Below are positions 15,842 through 26,000 of a stretch of 64,000 bases of DNA, piece by piece. The stretch is from Streptomyces sp. ISL-100 (GTDB lineage Bacteria > Actinomycetota > Actinomycetes > Streptomycetales > Streptomycetaceae). The position numbers and the translations under genes were made by a program. The stretch spans positions 1-64,000 of the forward strand of contig NZ_JAGGOK010000005.1 in the NCBI RefSeq assembly GCF_018614615.1, read 5' to 3'. The notes under the pieces are model-generated. The model searched no databases. It was not told the origin of the DNA and saw nothing but the letters and a program-made list of their open reading frames with translations. Position 1 is the stretch's first letter. Every line of letters starts with the position of its first letter.

Positions 15842-17485
15842 TCAGTGCGCGCCGATGCCCGTGAGTGACTTGACCTCCAGCTCCGCGTACTTCCCCTTGT
15901 CCGGCTCGTCCTTCGACAGTACGGACCCGAGCCAGCCGAGCAGGAAGCCGAGCGGGATCGAGATCAGCCCGGGGTTCTCCAGCGGGAACCACGCGAAGTC
16001 CGCACTCGGGAACATCGACGACGGCTTGCCGGAGACGACGGGCGAGAACAGCACGAGGCCCACGGAGGTGACCAGGCCGCCGTAGATGGACCACAGGGCG
16101 CCCTGCGTCGTGAACTTCTTCCAGAAGAGGCTGTAGAGGATCGTCGGGAGGTTGGCGGACGCGGCGACCGCGAAGGCGAGGGCGACCAGACCGGCCACGT
16201 TCAGGTCGCGGGCGAGGGCGCCGAGCGCGATGGAGACGACGCCGATGGCGACCGTCGCCCAGCGTGCGGCCCGTACCTCTTCCTTCTCGGTGGCCTTGCC
16301 GCGCCGGATGACGTTGGCGTAGATGTCGTGCGCGAACGACGACGAGGACGCGAGGGTGAGGCCGGCGACCACCGCGAGGATGGTGGCGAACGCGACGGCG
16401 GAGATCACGGCGAGCAGGATCGCGCCGCCCGCGGAGTCGGCGCCGCCGCCGATCTCCAGGGCGGCGAGCGGGGCCGCCGTATTGCCGGCCTTGTTGGACG
16501 CGATGATGTCGCCGGGCTTGAGGATCGCGGCGGCGCCGAAGCCGAGCACGATCGTCATCAGGTAGAAGGCGCCGATGATGCCGATCGCCCAGTTCACGGA
16601 CTTACGGGCGGCCTTGGCCGTGGGGACCGTGTAGAAGCGGATCAGGATGTGCGGCAGGCCGGCGGTGCCGAGCACCAGGGCGATGCCGAGCGAGATGAAG
16701 TCGAGCTTCGAGGTGGCGGTGAGGCCGTACTTGAGGCCCGGCTCCAGGAACGCGGAACCCTTGCCGCTGTTGGAGGCCGCCGTACCGAGCAGGTCGGAGA
16801 GGTTGAAGTTGAACTTCAGCAGGATCAGGAAAGTGATCAGCAGGGTGCCCGCGATGAGCAGGACGGCCTTCACCATCTGGACCCAGGTGGTGCCCTTCAT
16901 GCCGCCGATGGTGACGTACACGATCATCAGGACGCCGACGAGTGCGACGATGAGGATCTTGCCGGCGTCGCTGGTGATGCCGAGGAGCAGCGAGACCAGC
17001 ACGCCCGCGCCCGCCATCTGTGCGAGCAGGTAGAAGATCGACACGACGATCGTGGAGGTGCCCGCGGCGGTGCGCACGGGACGCTGGCGCATGCGGTACG
17101 CGAGGACGTCGCCCATCGTGTAACGGCCGGAGTTGCGCAGCGGCTCGGCGACGAGGAGCAGCGCGACCAGCCAGGCGACCAGGAAGCCGATGGAGTAGAG
17201 AAAGCCGTCGTAACCGAAGAGGGCGATGGCGCCGGCGATGCCGAGGAATGACGCGGCGGACATGTAGTCGCCGGAGATGGCGAGGCCGTTCTGGAAGCCG
17301 GTGAACTGGCGCCCGCCGGCGTAGAAGTCGGAGGCGCTCTTGGTCTGACGACCCGCCCAAACCGTGATGAACAGGGTGGCGACGACGAAAAGACCGAAGA
17401 GGGTGATGATAAGCGGCCGGTGCTCGCTGGCGTCGCCGGCGGCGGCGAGCTGGAACGTGGTCGCCGTGGTCAGCGCGGGGCTCAT
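15842..17485 (-). CDS. actP: Cation/acetate symporter, SSS family (ActP-like)
   Basis: This 547-residue sodium:solute symporter has about 13 hydrophobic spans. Family blocks include FYAGGRQFTGFQNGLAISGDYMSAASFLG near the N-terminus, GGMKGTTWVQMVKA, GLPHILIRFYTVPTAKAARKSV and SFAHDIYANVIRRG. These match acetate permease ActP, which imports short carboxylates with sodium or protons. It overlaps ATGA with the upstream DUF485 gene, the usual pairing. The stop region is a 9-bp tandem repeat that gives three in-frame TGA codons. Confidence 0.9.
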   Translation of the reverse strand: MSPALTTATTFQLAAAGDASEHRPLIITLFGLFVVATLFITVWAGRQTKSASDFYAGGRQFTGFQNGLAISGDYMSAASFLGIAGAIALFGYDGFLYSIGFLVAWLVALLLVAEPLRNSGRYTMGDVLAYRMRQRPVRTAAGTSTIVVSIFYLLAQMAGAGVLVSLLLGITSDAGKILIVALVGVLMIVYVTIGGMKGTTWVQMVKAVLLIAGTLLITFLILLKFNFNLSDLLGTAASNSGKGSAFLEPGLKYGLTATSKLDFISLGIALVLGTAGLPHILIRFYTVPTAKAARKSVNWAIGIIGAFYLMTIVLGFGAAAILKPGDIIASNKAGNTAAPLAALEIGGGADSAGGAILLAVISAVAFATILAVVAGLTLASSSSFAHDIYANVIRRGKATEKEEVRAARWATVAIGVVSIALGALARDLNVAGLVALAFAVAASANLPTILYSLFWKKFTTQGALWSIYGGLVTSVGLVLFSPVVSGKPSSMFPSADFAWFPLENPGLISIPLGFLLGWLGSVLSKDEPDKGKYAELEVKSLTGIGAH

Positions 17486-17847
17486 GCGTCGCTCTCCAGA
17501 CGGGACTTGATCGCCTCGGACTTCGGGTCGAGCTGCGTGGCGGCGTGGCGCGAGTAGAACCAGGCGATGAGGAAGGTGGTCGCGAACTGGGCGAGGCCGA
17601 GGACGAGAGCCACGTTGATGTTGCCGAAGACCTTGGTTCCCATGAAGCCGCCCGCGTAGTTGGACAGCAGGACGTACAGCAGGTACCAGGCGATAAAGGC
17701 GATCGTCAGGGGGAAGGCGAAGGAACGGTGGGCACGGCGCAGTTCACCGAATTCGGCGCTCTCCTGCACCTCGACAAATTCCTCTGTCGTGTGCCCTGTC
17801 CGGATCGGGGCCGGGCCGGCCTGGGGCGGTGGTGCATCGGTTGCCAC
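17482..17847 (-). CDS. DUF485 membrane protein, ActP partner
   Basis: This protein of about 121 residues has a soluble N-terminal part (VEVQESAEFGELRRAHRSFAFPLT) and two hydrophobic helices (IAFIAWYLLYVLLSNYAGGFMG and NVALVLGLAQFATTFLIAWFYSRHA). DUF485 (YjcH-like) proteins are encoded directly before acetate symporters and are probably small partner subunits. The GTG at 17847 has GAGGAG six bases upstream; a longer form from the ATG at 17898 would cross a G-rich stretch and is less likely. Confidence 0.85.
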   Translation of the reverse strand: MATDAPPPQAGPAPIRTGHTTEEFVEVQESAEFGELRRAHRSFAFPLTIAFIAWYLLYVLLSNYAGGFMGTKVFGNINVALVLGLAQFATTFLIAWFYSRHAATQLDPKSEAIKSRLESDA

Positions 17848-18097
17848 GGAATCTCCTCGCGACGCGGGTGCGGTGGGTGGGGTGGGTGGGGTAGGCAATG
17901 TGACCTCACTGGTGGGGGGCTTGTGGTGCTCGTCCCCCTGACAACGGCACGGATCGCATCACGACTCGGTTCGGCATCCGCCATTTCTTTTCCCAACACG
18001 TTGATACGAACGCATGATCGGCGCTAGCTTCACTCGTCATGTACCCGCTCATGTGCACCCGCGCAGGGGCGGCTCTTACGGATGATGTGGAGAACCC

Positions 18098-19636
18098 ATG
18101 GCTCATCTGGGATCCAGACGGCAGCGCACACTGGCCCTGCCCGTCGGACTGGCTCTCACGGCTACGCTCGGCTTCCTGCCCGGAGCTGCCGCCTCGGCCG
18201 CGCCGCTGGACGGCCCCGCCGTGACGGCGGCCTCGACCGCCACAGGTCCGAAGCTGTCGTACGTGGTCAACACCAAGGGTGGCTACGGCACGAGCGCGTC
18301 GGTGAAGCGGGCGATCGCCGCGGCCGGTGGCACCGTGGTGCACGCCTACGACCAGATAGGCGTCATCGTCGTCCACTCGCAGAACCCGGACTTCGGCAAG
18401 CAGATACGTGCCGCCAGGGGCGTGGCTTCGGCGGGCGCGACCCGCACCGCCCCGCTCACGCCGGTCGGTATCACCGAGGAAGGCACCACCCAGAAGCTGT
18501 CCGCGGCCGAGGCCGCGAAGGCCGAGGCCGCCGCGGCGCCCGGTCAGGAGCCGCTGGAGGCCAACCAGTGGGACATCCGCGCCATCGGTGCGGACAAGGC
18601 CGCCAAGGTCAATGACGGCAGCAGCAAGGTCACCGTCGGTGTGATCGACACCGGTGTCGACGACACCCACCCGGACCTCGCGCCGAACTTCTCCAAGTCC
18701 CAGTCGGCCAACTGTGTCGGCGGCGTCGCGGACTCCTCGGAGGGCGCCTGGCGTCCGTACACCGACGGCAGTGACCACGGCACGCATGTCGCCGGTACGA
18801 TCGCCGCTCCGCGCAACGGACTCGGCGTCGCCGGTGTCGCGCCGGGCGTGAAGCTCGCGGGCATCAAGGTCAGCGAGCCGGGCACCAGCCTCTTCTTCAC
18901 CGAGGCGGTCGTCTGCGGCTTCGTGTGGGCCGCCGAGCACGACATCGACGTAACGAACAACAGCTATTACGTCGACCCGTGGATGTTCAACTGCAAGGAC
19001 GACCCGGACCAGAAGGCGCTGCTCGACGCCCTGACGCGCGCGACGAAGTACGCGGAGCACAAGGGTGCCCTGAACGTCGCGGCGGCCGGCAACTCGAACT
19101 TCGACCTGTCGGCCGACGAGATCCTCGACGACTCCAGCCCGAATGACACCACCCCCGGCGACCGGATCATCGACCCGTCGGAGTGCCTCGACATCCCGAC
19201 GCAGCTCCCGGGCGTCATGACGGTCACCGCGACGGGCGACAAGAACGTCAAGTCGTACTACTCCAGTTACGGGTACGGCGTCGCCGACGTCGCGGCCCCC
19301 GGCGGCGACAAGTGGCAGATCCCGGCCACGCCGGACGCCAACGGCCGGGTCCTGTCGACCGTCCTGAACGGTGGCTACGGCTACAAGCAGGGCACCTCGA
19401 TGGCCACCCCGCACGTCGCGGGCGTAGCCGCGCTGCTGAAGAGCGCGCACCCGAAGGCGACGCCGGCGCAGCTCCAGGCGCTGCTCAAGGCGCAGGCCGA
19501 CAACCCGGGCTGCCCGACGCACGTCTACGACTCGGCCGGCAAGTGGGTCGAGGCCACCACCTGTGAGGGCGGCGAGAACTACAACGGCTACTACGGCTCG
19601 GGTGTCGTCGACGCTCTCGACGCCGTCAAGAAGTGA
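18098..19636 (+). CDS. Secreted subtilisin-like serine protease (S8), copy 1
   Basis: This 512-residue secreted protease has a signal peptide (RQRTLALPVGLALTATLGFLPGAAASA) and an I9-like propeptide region (SYVVNTKGGYG...GVIVVHSQNPDF). The subtilase domain carries the triad Asp in VGVIDTGVDDTHPD, His in DHGTHVAGT and Ser in GTSMATPHVAG, with the oxyanion Asn in AAAGNSN. Several Cys pairs are present, as in extracellular Streptomyces proteases. GGAG lies close before the ATG. The next gene, 40 bases on, is a close paralog. Substrates are unknown. Confidence 0.93.
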   Translation: MAHLGSRRQRTLALPVGLALTATLGFLPGAAASAAPLDGPAVTAASTATGPKLSYVVNTKGGYGTSASVKRAIAAAGGTVVHAYDQIGVIVVHSQNPDFGKQIRAARGVASAGATRTAPLTPVGITEEGTTQKLSAAEAAKAEAAAAPGQEPLEANQWDIRAIGADKAAKVNDGSSKVTVGVIDTGVDDTHPDLAPNFSKSQSANCVGGVADSSEGAWRPYTDGSDHGTHVAGTIAAPRNGLGVAGVAPGVKLAGIKVSEPGTSLFFTEAVVCGFVWAAEHDIDVTNNSYYVDPWMFNCKDDPDQKALLDALTRATKYAEHKGALNVAAAGNSNFDLSADEILDDSSPNDTTPGDRIIDPSECLDIPTQLPGVMTVTATGDKNVKSYYSSYGYGVADVAAPGGDKWQIPATPDANGRVLSTVLNGGYGYKQGTSMATPHVAGVAALLKSAHPKATPAQLQALLKAQADNPGCPTHVYDSAGKWVEATTCEGGENYNGYYGSGVVDALDAVKK

Positions 19637-19676
19637 CCGCCCGAGTACACGCTCGCTTCAGCGCACCGGAGGTTTC

Positions 19677-21239
19677 ATGACGCCGCACCGCACCCCGCGG
19701 TCCCGCCGCACCGTGGCCATATCCGCGGGCATGGCCATCACCGCCGCGCTCGCGTTCCTGCCCGGCACCGCGTCGGCGACGTCGGCCGACGCTCTCGGTA
19801 CGCCGGGCGCGCTCGATGCCAGGCTGTCGCTCGCCGAGACCGCGGACACGCCGCTGAGTTACGTCGTCAACGTGCGCCCCGGCAAGGGCAATTCGGCCAT
19901 GGTGAAGAAGGCCATCGCCCGGGCCGGCGGCACGATTGTCCAGGCGTACGACCAGATAGGCGTGATCGTCGTCCACTCGTCGAACGACGCGTTCGCGAAG
20001 ACGATGCGGGGAGTCAAGGGCGTGCAGTCGGCGGGTGCGACCCGTACGGCGCCGCTGCCCGCCCAGTCGACGAAGGATGTCGGTACGCCGAAGGCCCTTA
20101 CCGGCGTCGAGGTTGAGGCGGCGTCCGCGCTCGCCGTCGACGGCCAGGATCCGTTGCAGCCGCTGCAGTGGGACCTGCCCGCCATCAAGGCGGACAAGGC
20201 CCACGAGAAGACGCTCGGCAGCAGGGACGTCACGGTCGCCGTGATCGACACGGGTGTCGACGACACCCACCCGGACCTCGCGCCGAACTTCGACCGCGAG
20301 GCGTCGGTCAACTGCGTGACGGGCAAGCCCAATACGGCGGACGGCGCCTGGCGCCCGTCGGCCGAGGAGAGCCCGCACGGCACGCACGTGGCGGGCGAGA
20401 TAGCCGCCGCGAAGAACGGTGTCGGCGTCACCGGTGTCGCGCCGGGCGTCAAGGTCTCCGGCATCAAGGTGTCCACGACGGCCGGCTTCTTCTACACCGA
20501 GTCGGTGGTCTGCGGCTTCGTGTGGGCGGCCGAGCACGGCGTCGATGTGACGAACAACAGCTATTACACCGACCCGTGGATGTTCAACTGCAAGGACGAC
20601 CCGGACCAGAAGGCGCTCGTCGACGCCATCGTCCGGGCCTCGCAGTACGCCGAGAAGAAGGGCGCGGTGAACGTCGCCGCGGCCGGCAACTCGAACTACG
20701 ACCTCGCGGCGGACTCGATCAATGACACGACGAGCCCGAACGACACCACCCCGGTGCCGCGCGACATCGACCCGAGCGAGTGCCTCGACGCCCCGACGCA
20801 GCTGCCGGGCGTCGTCACGGTCGCTTCGACCGGTGCGAAGGGCATCAAGTCGTCGTTCTCGAACTACGGTCACGGTGTCATAGACATCGCGGCTCCGGGC
20901 GGCGACAGCACGGCGTACCAGCGGCCCGCGCCGCCTGCGGTCAGCGGGTTGATCCTGGGCCCGGTTCCGGGTGGCCAGTGGGGCTACATGGCGGGTACGT
21001 CGATGGCCTCCCCGCACGTCGCCGGCGTGGCGGCGCTCATCAAGAGCACGCATCCGCACGCCTCGGCGAAGCGCATCAAGTCCCTCCTGGCGAGCCAGGC
21101 GGACGCGGCGCCGTGCACCGACCCGTACGACATCAACGGCGACGGAAAGATCGACGCGGTGTGCGAGGGCGGTAAGAACTACAACGGCTTCTACGGGGTC
21201 GGCATCGCCGACGCGCTGGACGCCGTGACCAAGAAGTAG
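19677..21239 (+). CDS. Secreted subtilisin-like serine protease (S8), copy 2
   Basis: This 520-residue paralog of the preceding gene has a signal peptide (RRTVAISAGMAITAALAFLPGTASA), the same I9-like propeptide block (LSYVVNVRPGKGNSAMVKKAIARAGG) and triad motifs VAVIDTGVDDTHPD, PHGTHVAGE and GTSMASPHVAG. The block VTNNSYY-DPWMFNCKDDPDQKAL is shared almost unchanged with copy 1. GGAGG lies nine bases upstream of the ATG. The pair is a tandem duplication and probably one transcript ending at the hairpin just downstream. Confidence 0.93.
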   Translation: MTPHRTPRSRRTVAISAGMAITAALAFLPGTASATSADALGTPGALDARLSLAETADTPLSYVVNVRPGKGNSAMVKKAIARAGGTIVQAYDQIGVIVVHSSNDAFAKTMRGVKGVQSAGATRTAPLPAQSTKDVGTPKALTGVEVEAASALAVDGQDPLQPLQWDLPAIKADKAHEKTLGSRDVTVAVIDTGVDDTHPDLAPNFDREASVNCVTGKPNTADGAWRPSAEESPHGTHVAGEIAAAKNGVGVTGVAPGVKVSGIKVSTTAGFFYTESVVCGFVWAAEHGVDVTNNSYYTDPWMFNCKDDPDQKALVDAIVRASQYAEKKGAVNVAAAGNSNYDLAADSINDTTSPNDTTPVPRDIDPSECLDAPTQLPGVVTVASTGAKGIKSSFSNYGHGVIDIAAPGGDSTAYQRPAPPAVSGLILGPVPGGQWGYMAGTSMASPHVAGVAALIKSTHPHASAKRIKSLLASQADAAPCTDPYDINGDGKIDAVCEGGKNYNGFYGVGIADALDAVTKK

Positions 21240-21257
21240 GCAAGTACGCACGAGAGC

Positions 21258-21290
21258 GGGCCGCCCGGACTCCATCCGGGCGGCCCGTTC
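21258..21290. terminator. Terminator after the subtilase pair
   Basis: GGGCCGCCCGGA pairs with TCCGGGCGGCCC around a 5-base loop and is followed by GTTCG. It lies between convergent genes and can serve both. Confidence 0.75.
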
Positions 21291-21321
21291 GCATGTCACG
21301 GCGTCACTGACGACCTGGTGC

Positions 21322-22002
21322 TCAGACGGTTGTACCGGTTGTGCGGCCTTCGCGGTATGCCGACGGGGCGGCCGGGGGCTCCTGGCGCCGCCCCAGAACC
21401 CCTCTGACCAGCAGATACTGCGCGGCCGCGTAGGTGAGCATGATCCAGAAGTCGGGTGCGGGCAGCTGGGGCCACTCTGCGACGCCGGTGGCGATGAGGG
21501 TGTCGGAGAGCAGGAAGAGTGCGCCGCCGAGTCCGGCGTACAGGCCGAGGCCGCTCGCGCGAAACGCCATGGCGGTGAGCAGCAGGCTGTATCCCGCGAC
21601 CGGGATCCGCAGTTCGGCGGGGAGGTCGGGCCACAGGAGGGCGACGGTGGTGAGGAGGGCGACGGCGTACCCGGCGCCGAGGACTTTGGACGTACGGCTG
21701 CCGCGTCCGAACAGCACGAGGTAGCAGACGTGACCGGCGGCGAAGCAGCCCATGCCGACGAGGAACGCCCAGTCCGCGTCGGCGAGCAGGAACACATCGC
21801 CGCCCCAGCCGAAGAGCAGCGCGACGACGAGCAGGCGCGGTGCGCCGCGCACGGCCGCGTACGCCGCGAGCAGCGGCATCAGCAGTGGCTTGGCGATCGT
21901 GTGGCCGGGGTCGGCCCCGGCCGCGAGCGAGCCGAGGTCGGCGAGGACCGCGACGACGAAGGCGGCAAGGAGCCCCCGGGCCCACCCGGTGGTGGCACTC
22001 AC
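21322..22002 (-). CDS. YhhN family membrane protein (lysoplasmalogenase-like)
   Basis: This 226-residue protein has about eight hydrophobic helices and the YhhN blocks KPLLMPLLAAYA, LFGWGGDVFLL, FLVGMGCFAAGHVCYLVLF and GGALFLLSDTLIA; the Asp residues in GGD and LSD are characteristic. Mammalian and Legionella members hydrolyse the vinyl ether bond of lysoplasmalogens. Whether this one does is unproven, since aerobic actinobacteria are not known for plasmalogens. Its GTG overlaps the stop of the upstream hydroxylase gene (GTGA), so the two are co-translated. Confidence 0.82.
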   Translation of the reverse strand: MSATTGWARGLLAAFVVAVLADLGSLAAGADPGHTIAKPLLMPLLAAYAAVRGAPRLLVVALLFGWGGDVFLLADADWAFLVGMGCFAAGHVCYLVLFGRGSRTSKVLGAGYAVALLTTVALLWPDLPAELRIPVAGYSLLLTAMAFRASGLGLYAGLGGALFLLSDTLIATGVAEWPQLPAPDFWIMLTYAAAQYLLVRGVLGRRQEPPAAPSAYREGRTTGTTV

Positions 22003-22889
22003 GCGGCGCCTCCCGCAGCGGCTTCCTGCGTCTGCCCGGTCACTCCCGGCTCCGCCGGGCGGCGCGGCTGCCAGCCCGGGCCGCGGAATATCCGGCCCGC
22101 GCGCTCGCGCCAGGTGGTTGCCGCGCGTACGTCGCGCGCGATGGCGGCGTACTCGTGGGTGGCGACGCGCAGTGGGTTGTAGGTGCTGATGTTCTTCGTC
22201 AGGCCGAAGACGGGCCGCTCGGTCTCGGCGGCGAACGAGCGGAAGAGCCGGTCCCAGAGGATGAGGATGCCGCCGAAGTTCCGGTCCAGGTAGCCGCCCT
22301 GGGAGGCGTGGTGGACGCGGTGGTGGGATGGGGTATTCAGGACGTACTCGAAGGGGCGCGGCAGCTTGTCGATCCGCTCGGTGTGCACCCAGAACTGGTA
22401 GACGAGGTTCGCGGACGAGCAGAAGGCGAGCGCGGCCGGGTGCACGCCGCATGCGATCAGCGGCAGGTAGAACGGCCAGACGGTGAGCGTCGTCCAGGGC
22501 TGGCGCAGGGCGGTGGTGAGGTTGAACTTGCGGCTGGAGTGGTGGACGACGTGGCAGGCCCAGAGGATGCGGATGACGTGGTGGCCGCGGTGGGACCAGT
22601 AGTAGAAGAAGTCCTGCGCGAGCAGCATCAGCGGGATCGTCCACCAGAGGAGGGGGACGCGGGCGGGCGTCAGCTCGTACACCGCCATGTAGATCGCGAC
22701 AATCGGGATCTTCCAGAGCAGATCGAACGCAATGCTGCCGAGCCCCATGCTGACGCTGGTGACGGCGTCCTTGGTCTCGTACCCGGCGGCGTCCTCGTCG
22801 GGATGGAGACGGTAGCTCACGATTTCGAGCACGGTGAGCAGTACGAAGGCGGGTATCGACCACAGCACGACATCGGGCAGGTTCGGCAT
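21999..22889 (-). CDS. Sterol desaturase / fatty acid hydroxylase family protein
   Basis: This 296-residue membrane di-iron enzyme has the histidine clusters HRGHH (SHRGHHVIRILWACH), HVVHHSS and HRVHH, which bind the two irons, among four to five hydrophobic helices. Family members hydroxylate or desaturate sterols, fatty acids, carotenoids or alkylglycerols. Pairing with a YhhN (ether-lipid hydrolase-like) gene makes an ether-lipid or alkylglycerol monooxygenase role worth considering, as inference. It is divergent from the NACHT gene. Confidence 0.85.
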   Translation of the reverse strand: MPNLPDVVLWSIPAFVLLTVLEIVSYRLHPDEDAAGYETKDAVTSVSMGLGSIAFDLLWKIPIVAIYMAVYELTPARVPLLWWTIPLMLLAQDFFYYWSHRGHHVIRILWACHVVHHSSRKFNLTTALRQPWTTLTVWPFYLPLIACGVHPAALAFCSSANLVYQFWVHTERIDKLPRPFEYVLNTPSHHRVHHASQGGYLDRNFGGILILWDRLFRSFAAETERPVFGLTKNISTYNPLRVATHEYAAIARDVRAATTWRERAGRIFRGPGWQPRRPAEPGVTGQTQEAAAGGAA

Positions 22890-23058
22890 GCCCGCACGAT
22901 AGAGGCGCAGGTGAGCGCTCGGCTAGGGGTTGTTACCCACAAGTATGTAAGACGGCTTGTCAGCGGGTGCACGATGCCCGATCGGCCCTCTGTCGCGTGG
23001 GGCGTCCGTCATACGATGCTTGTCGGCCGACACCAGCCCTTCCACGGGAGGAACCGCC

Positions 23059-26000
23059 TTGCAGGGCCTCGAAGTTGTCTTAGCCCGGCTCGCGGGCACC
23101 GTCGCGGGCGCGGCGGCCAAGTCCCTCCTGATCCCCCGCCCCGGAGCGGGCCTGGTCGACGCCCCGGTCCGCCCGCTGCCAAGCCCGGCGAGCCCCGACC
23201 GGCTGGCGAAGGTGCTGGGGCGGCGGCTGTCCGGGTCGTCGTACGCCGGCCTGCCGGAGGCCGAGCGGCTGGCGGCGGCGGACGCGGTACGGGACGCGTT
23301 CGAGGCGGCGGGGGAGATCGGCGCCGAGCGGCTGTTCGCGCTCGACCTGGACGCGGTGCGGCTGGCGGATGAGCTGCGACGGCCGGTGGCCGGGTTGAGC
23401 TCGCGGGCCGAGGACCTGTACGGCGAGCTGCTCGGCCTGTGCTGCGCGCATCTGGTGGAGCAACTGACGGCGCACCCCCAATTCCCCGCGCGGGCAGCGG
23501 TGGAACAGACGCGGGCGGCCGGACGCACGCGGGAGCTGGTGGCGGACGTAAAGGCGAGGGTGGGCCCACGTCCGGACGCCGAAGCACTGGCCTTCGAGCA
23601 GCGGTACGCGGACTTCGTGGCGGGGACGCACGGGCGGCTGGAGCTGTTCGGGCTGACGCTGGGGCGGTCGGGCAGCGAGTGGCCGCTGGACACGGCGTAC
23701 ATCAGTCTCGCGGTGAGCGGGGACGGCGGTCCCCGGCCCGATGTCATGGGGCCATGGGCGGCGCAGGGCACGGTCAAGGCTGAGCAGGCGCTGGACGGTA
23801 CGGACCGGCTGCTGCTGCGGGGACCCGCCGGGGCGGGCAAGAGCACGCTGGTGCAGTGGCTGGCGCTGAACGCGGCGCGGCGCAGCTTCGGTCAGGAGCT
23901 CGACGACTGGAACAGGTGCGTGCCGTTCGTGCTGCGGCTGCGGGCCTTCACCTCGTCCGAAGCCCTGCCCCTGCCGGGTGACTTCCTGCGGGCGACCGGC
24001 GTCCCGCTGGACGCACCCGCCGGCTGGGCGGAGTCGCTGCTGACGGAGGGACGGGCGCTGGTCCTCGTCGACGGCGTGGACGAGGTGCCGATGCGGTTGC
24101 GGAGCCGTACGGAGGCGTGGCTCAAAGCCCTGATCGCGGCGTTCCCCCAGGCTCGGTACGTCGTGACGACGCGGCCTTCGGCGGTGCCGGAGGACTGGCT
24201 TGCGGGGCAGGGGTTCGTAGCGCATTCGCTGCTGCCGATGGAGCGGGAGGACATTCGGGCGTTCGTCGCGCACTGGCACGACTCGGCGCGGCGTGAGTGC
24301 CTGTCCGACGCGGAACGGGAGCTCCTCGACACGTACGAGAAGTCGCTGCTGAAGGCGGTCACTACGCGGCGTGACCTGGGACGGCTGGCGACCAATCCAC
24401 TGATGTGCGCCGTGCTGTGCGCCCTGAACCGGGACCGGCGGATGCAGCTCCCACGCGTGCGGAAGGAGCTGTACGACGCGGCGCTGGACATGCTGCTCGT
24501 ACGACGGGACACCGAGCGGGAGATCGTAAGTGTCGAGGGCGTCGATCTCACCCGCGAGGAGCAGACGGCGCTGCTCCAGCGGCTCGCGTACTGGCTCATC
24601 CGCAACGGTCAGGTGGAGGCGGAGATCCCTGATGCCGTGGAAATGGTCGCGGAGTGGCTGGCTGCCATGCCGCAGGTGCAGGGCACGGCGCAACAGGTGT
24701 TCTCGCACCTGCTGATCCGCAGTGGGCTGCTGCGTGAACCGTCGCCGGGTGCCATCAACTTCGTACACCGCACCTTCCAGGACTACCTGGGCGCGAAGGC
24801 GGCGGTGGAGGCGCGGGACTTCGGGGTGCTCGTACAGAACGCGCACGACGACCAGTGGGACGACGTCGTGCAGATGGCGGTCGGGCACGCCCGCGTGGAG
24901 GAACGGGCGCGGTTGCTACGGCAGTTGCTGCGCCGCGCGGACAAGGCCAAGCGGTGGCGGCATCGGCTGGTGCTGCTATCGGCTGCGTGTCTGGAGCATG
25001 CTCCGGAGCTGGATCCGGTGGTGCGGGCGGATGTGCAGGCGCGAACGGAGGAGCTGCTGCCGCCGAAGAATCTGGATGAGGCGGAGGAACTCGCCAAGGT
25101 GGGCGAGCTGGTGCCGGAGCTCCTGCCAGGGCCGGAGGGGCTGGACGAGTGGTGCGCCCAGGCAGTCGTACGGACAGCGGGGCTGATCGGGGGTGATGCG
25201 GCGCTGGAGGTCATCACCCGGTTCCGCACGGACACGCGCTTCCGTGTGACTTTCGAAGTGTCCAAGCACTGGGGTGCGTTCGACACGAGGGAGTACGTGG
25301 AGAGGGTGCTTTCGGGCGCCACACTGCCGCGGACCTATCTTAAGGTCCGCACACGGGAGCAAGTGGCTGAGCTTCCCGGTCTGCATCACCTCACCTGGGT
25401 CCGGCTCGAAGGTCCGCACGGGATCCCCTCCGAAATTACTGACCACACGTCGTTGGAGGGCTTGTTCTTTCACGAGGATCCCGGGCTGTGCGATCTGTCC
25501 CCACTGTCCGCCCTGAGTCAACTGAAGTCGCTGGGGTTCGACACCTGTCCGTCGGTGAGGGCGCTCGGACCGCTGCACGGCCTGCCACTCCGTCAGTTGT
25601 TTCTCTACCGGTTCGCCGAAGGCCTGTCCTTGGCACCCCTCGCCGAGCTGCCCGAGTTGCACGTCCTGGGACTCGACTTCCTTCCGCAGGAGGCGAGCGT
25701 CGGTGACATCCCGGTCGGCGCCGGACTCACGAACCTCTTCTTGATCGGTGAGGCTCGGGTGCTGCGCCTCGACGGGCTGGAACGCTGGCCCGCCCTCAGG
25801 GACCTGACAATCGTGGGGGACGAGCAGGCTTGCCAACTGGCCCGGCAGCGTCACTCCTCGCCACTGACCGGTCTGTCACTCAGAGAACAATCGGCCCTCG
25901 ACCTCTCCACCCTTGTCCGCCACCAGGAACTCAGAACACTGCAACTGGGCACGTGCCAGATCGTCTCTGGCCTTGAGCCTCTGCGCGACCTGCCCCACCT

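Noticed and set aside
22957..23058. Longer N-terminus for the NACHT protein
   Set aside because: The extension has no ribosome site and low-quality sequence, while GGGAGGA sits at the right distance from the TTG at 23059.
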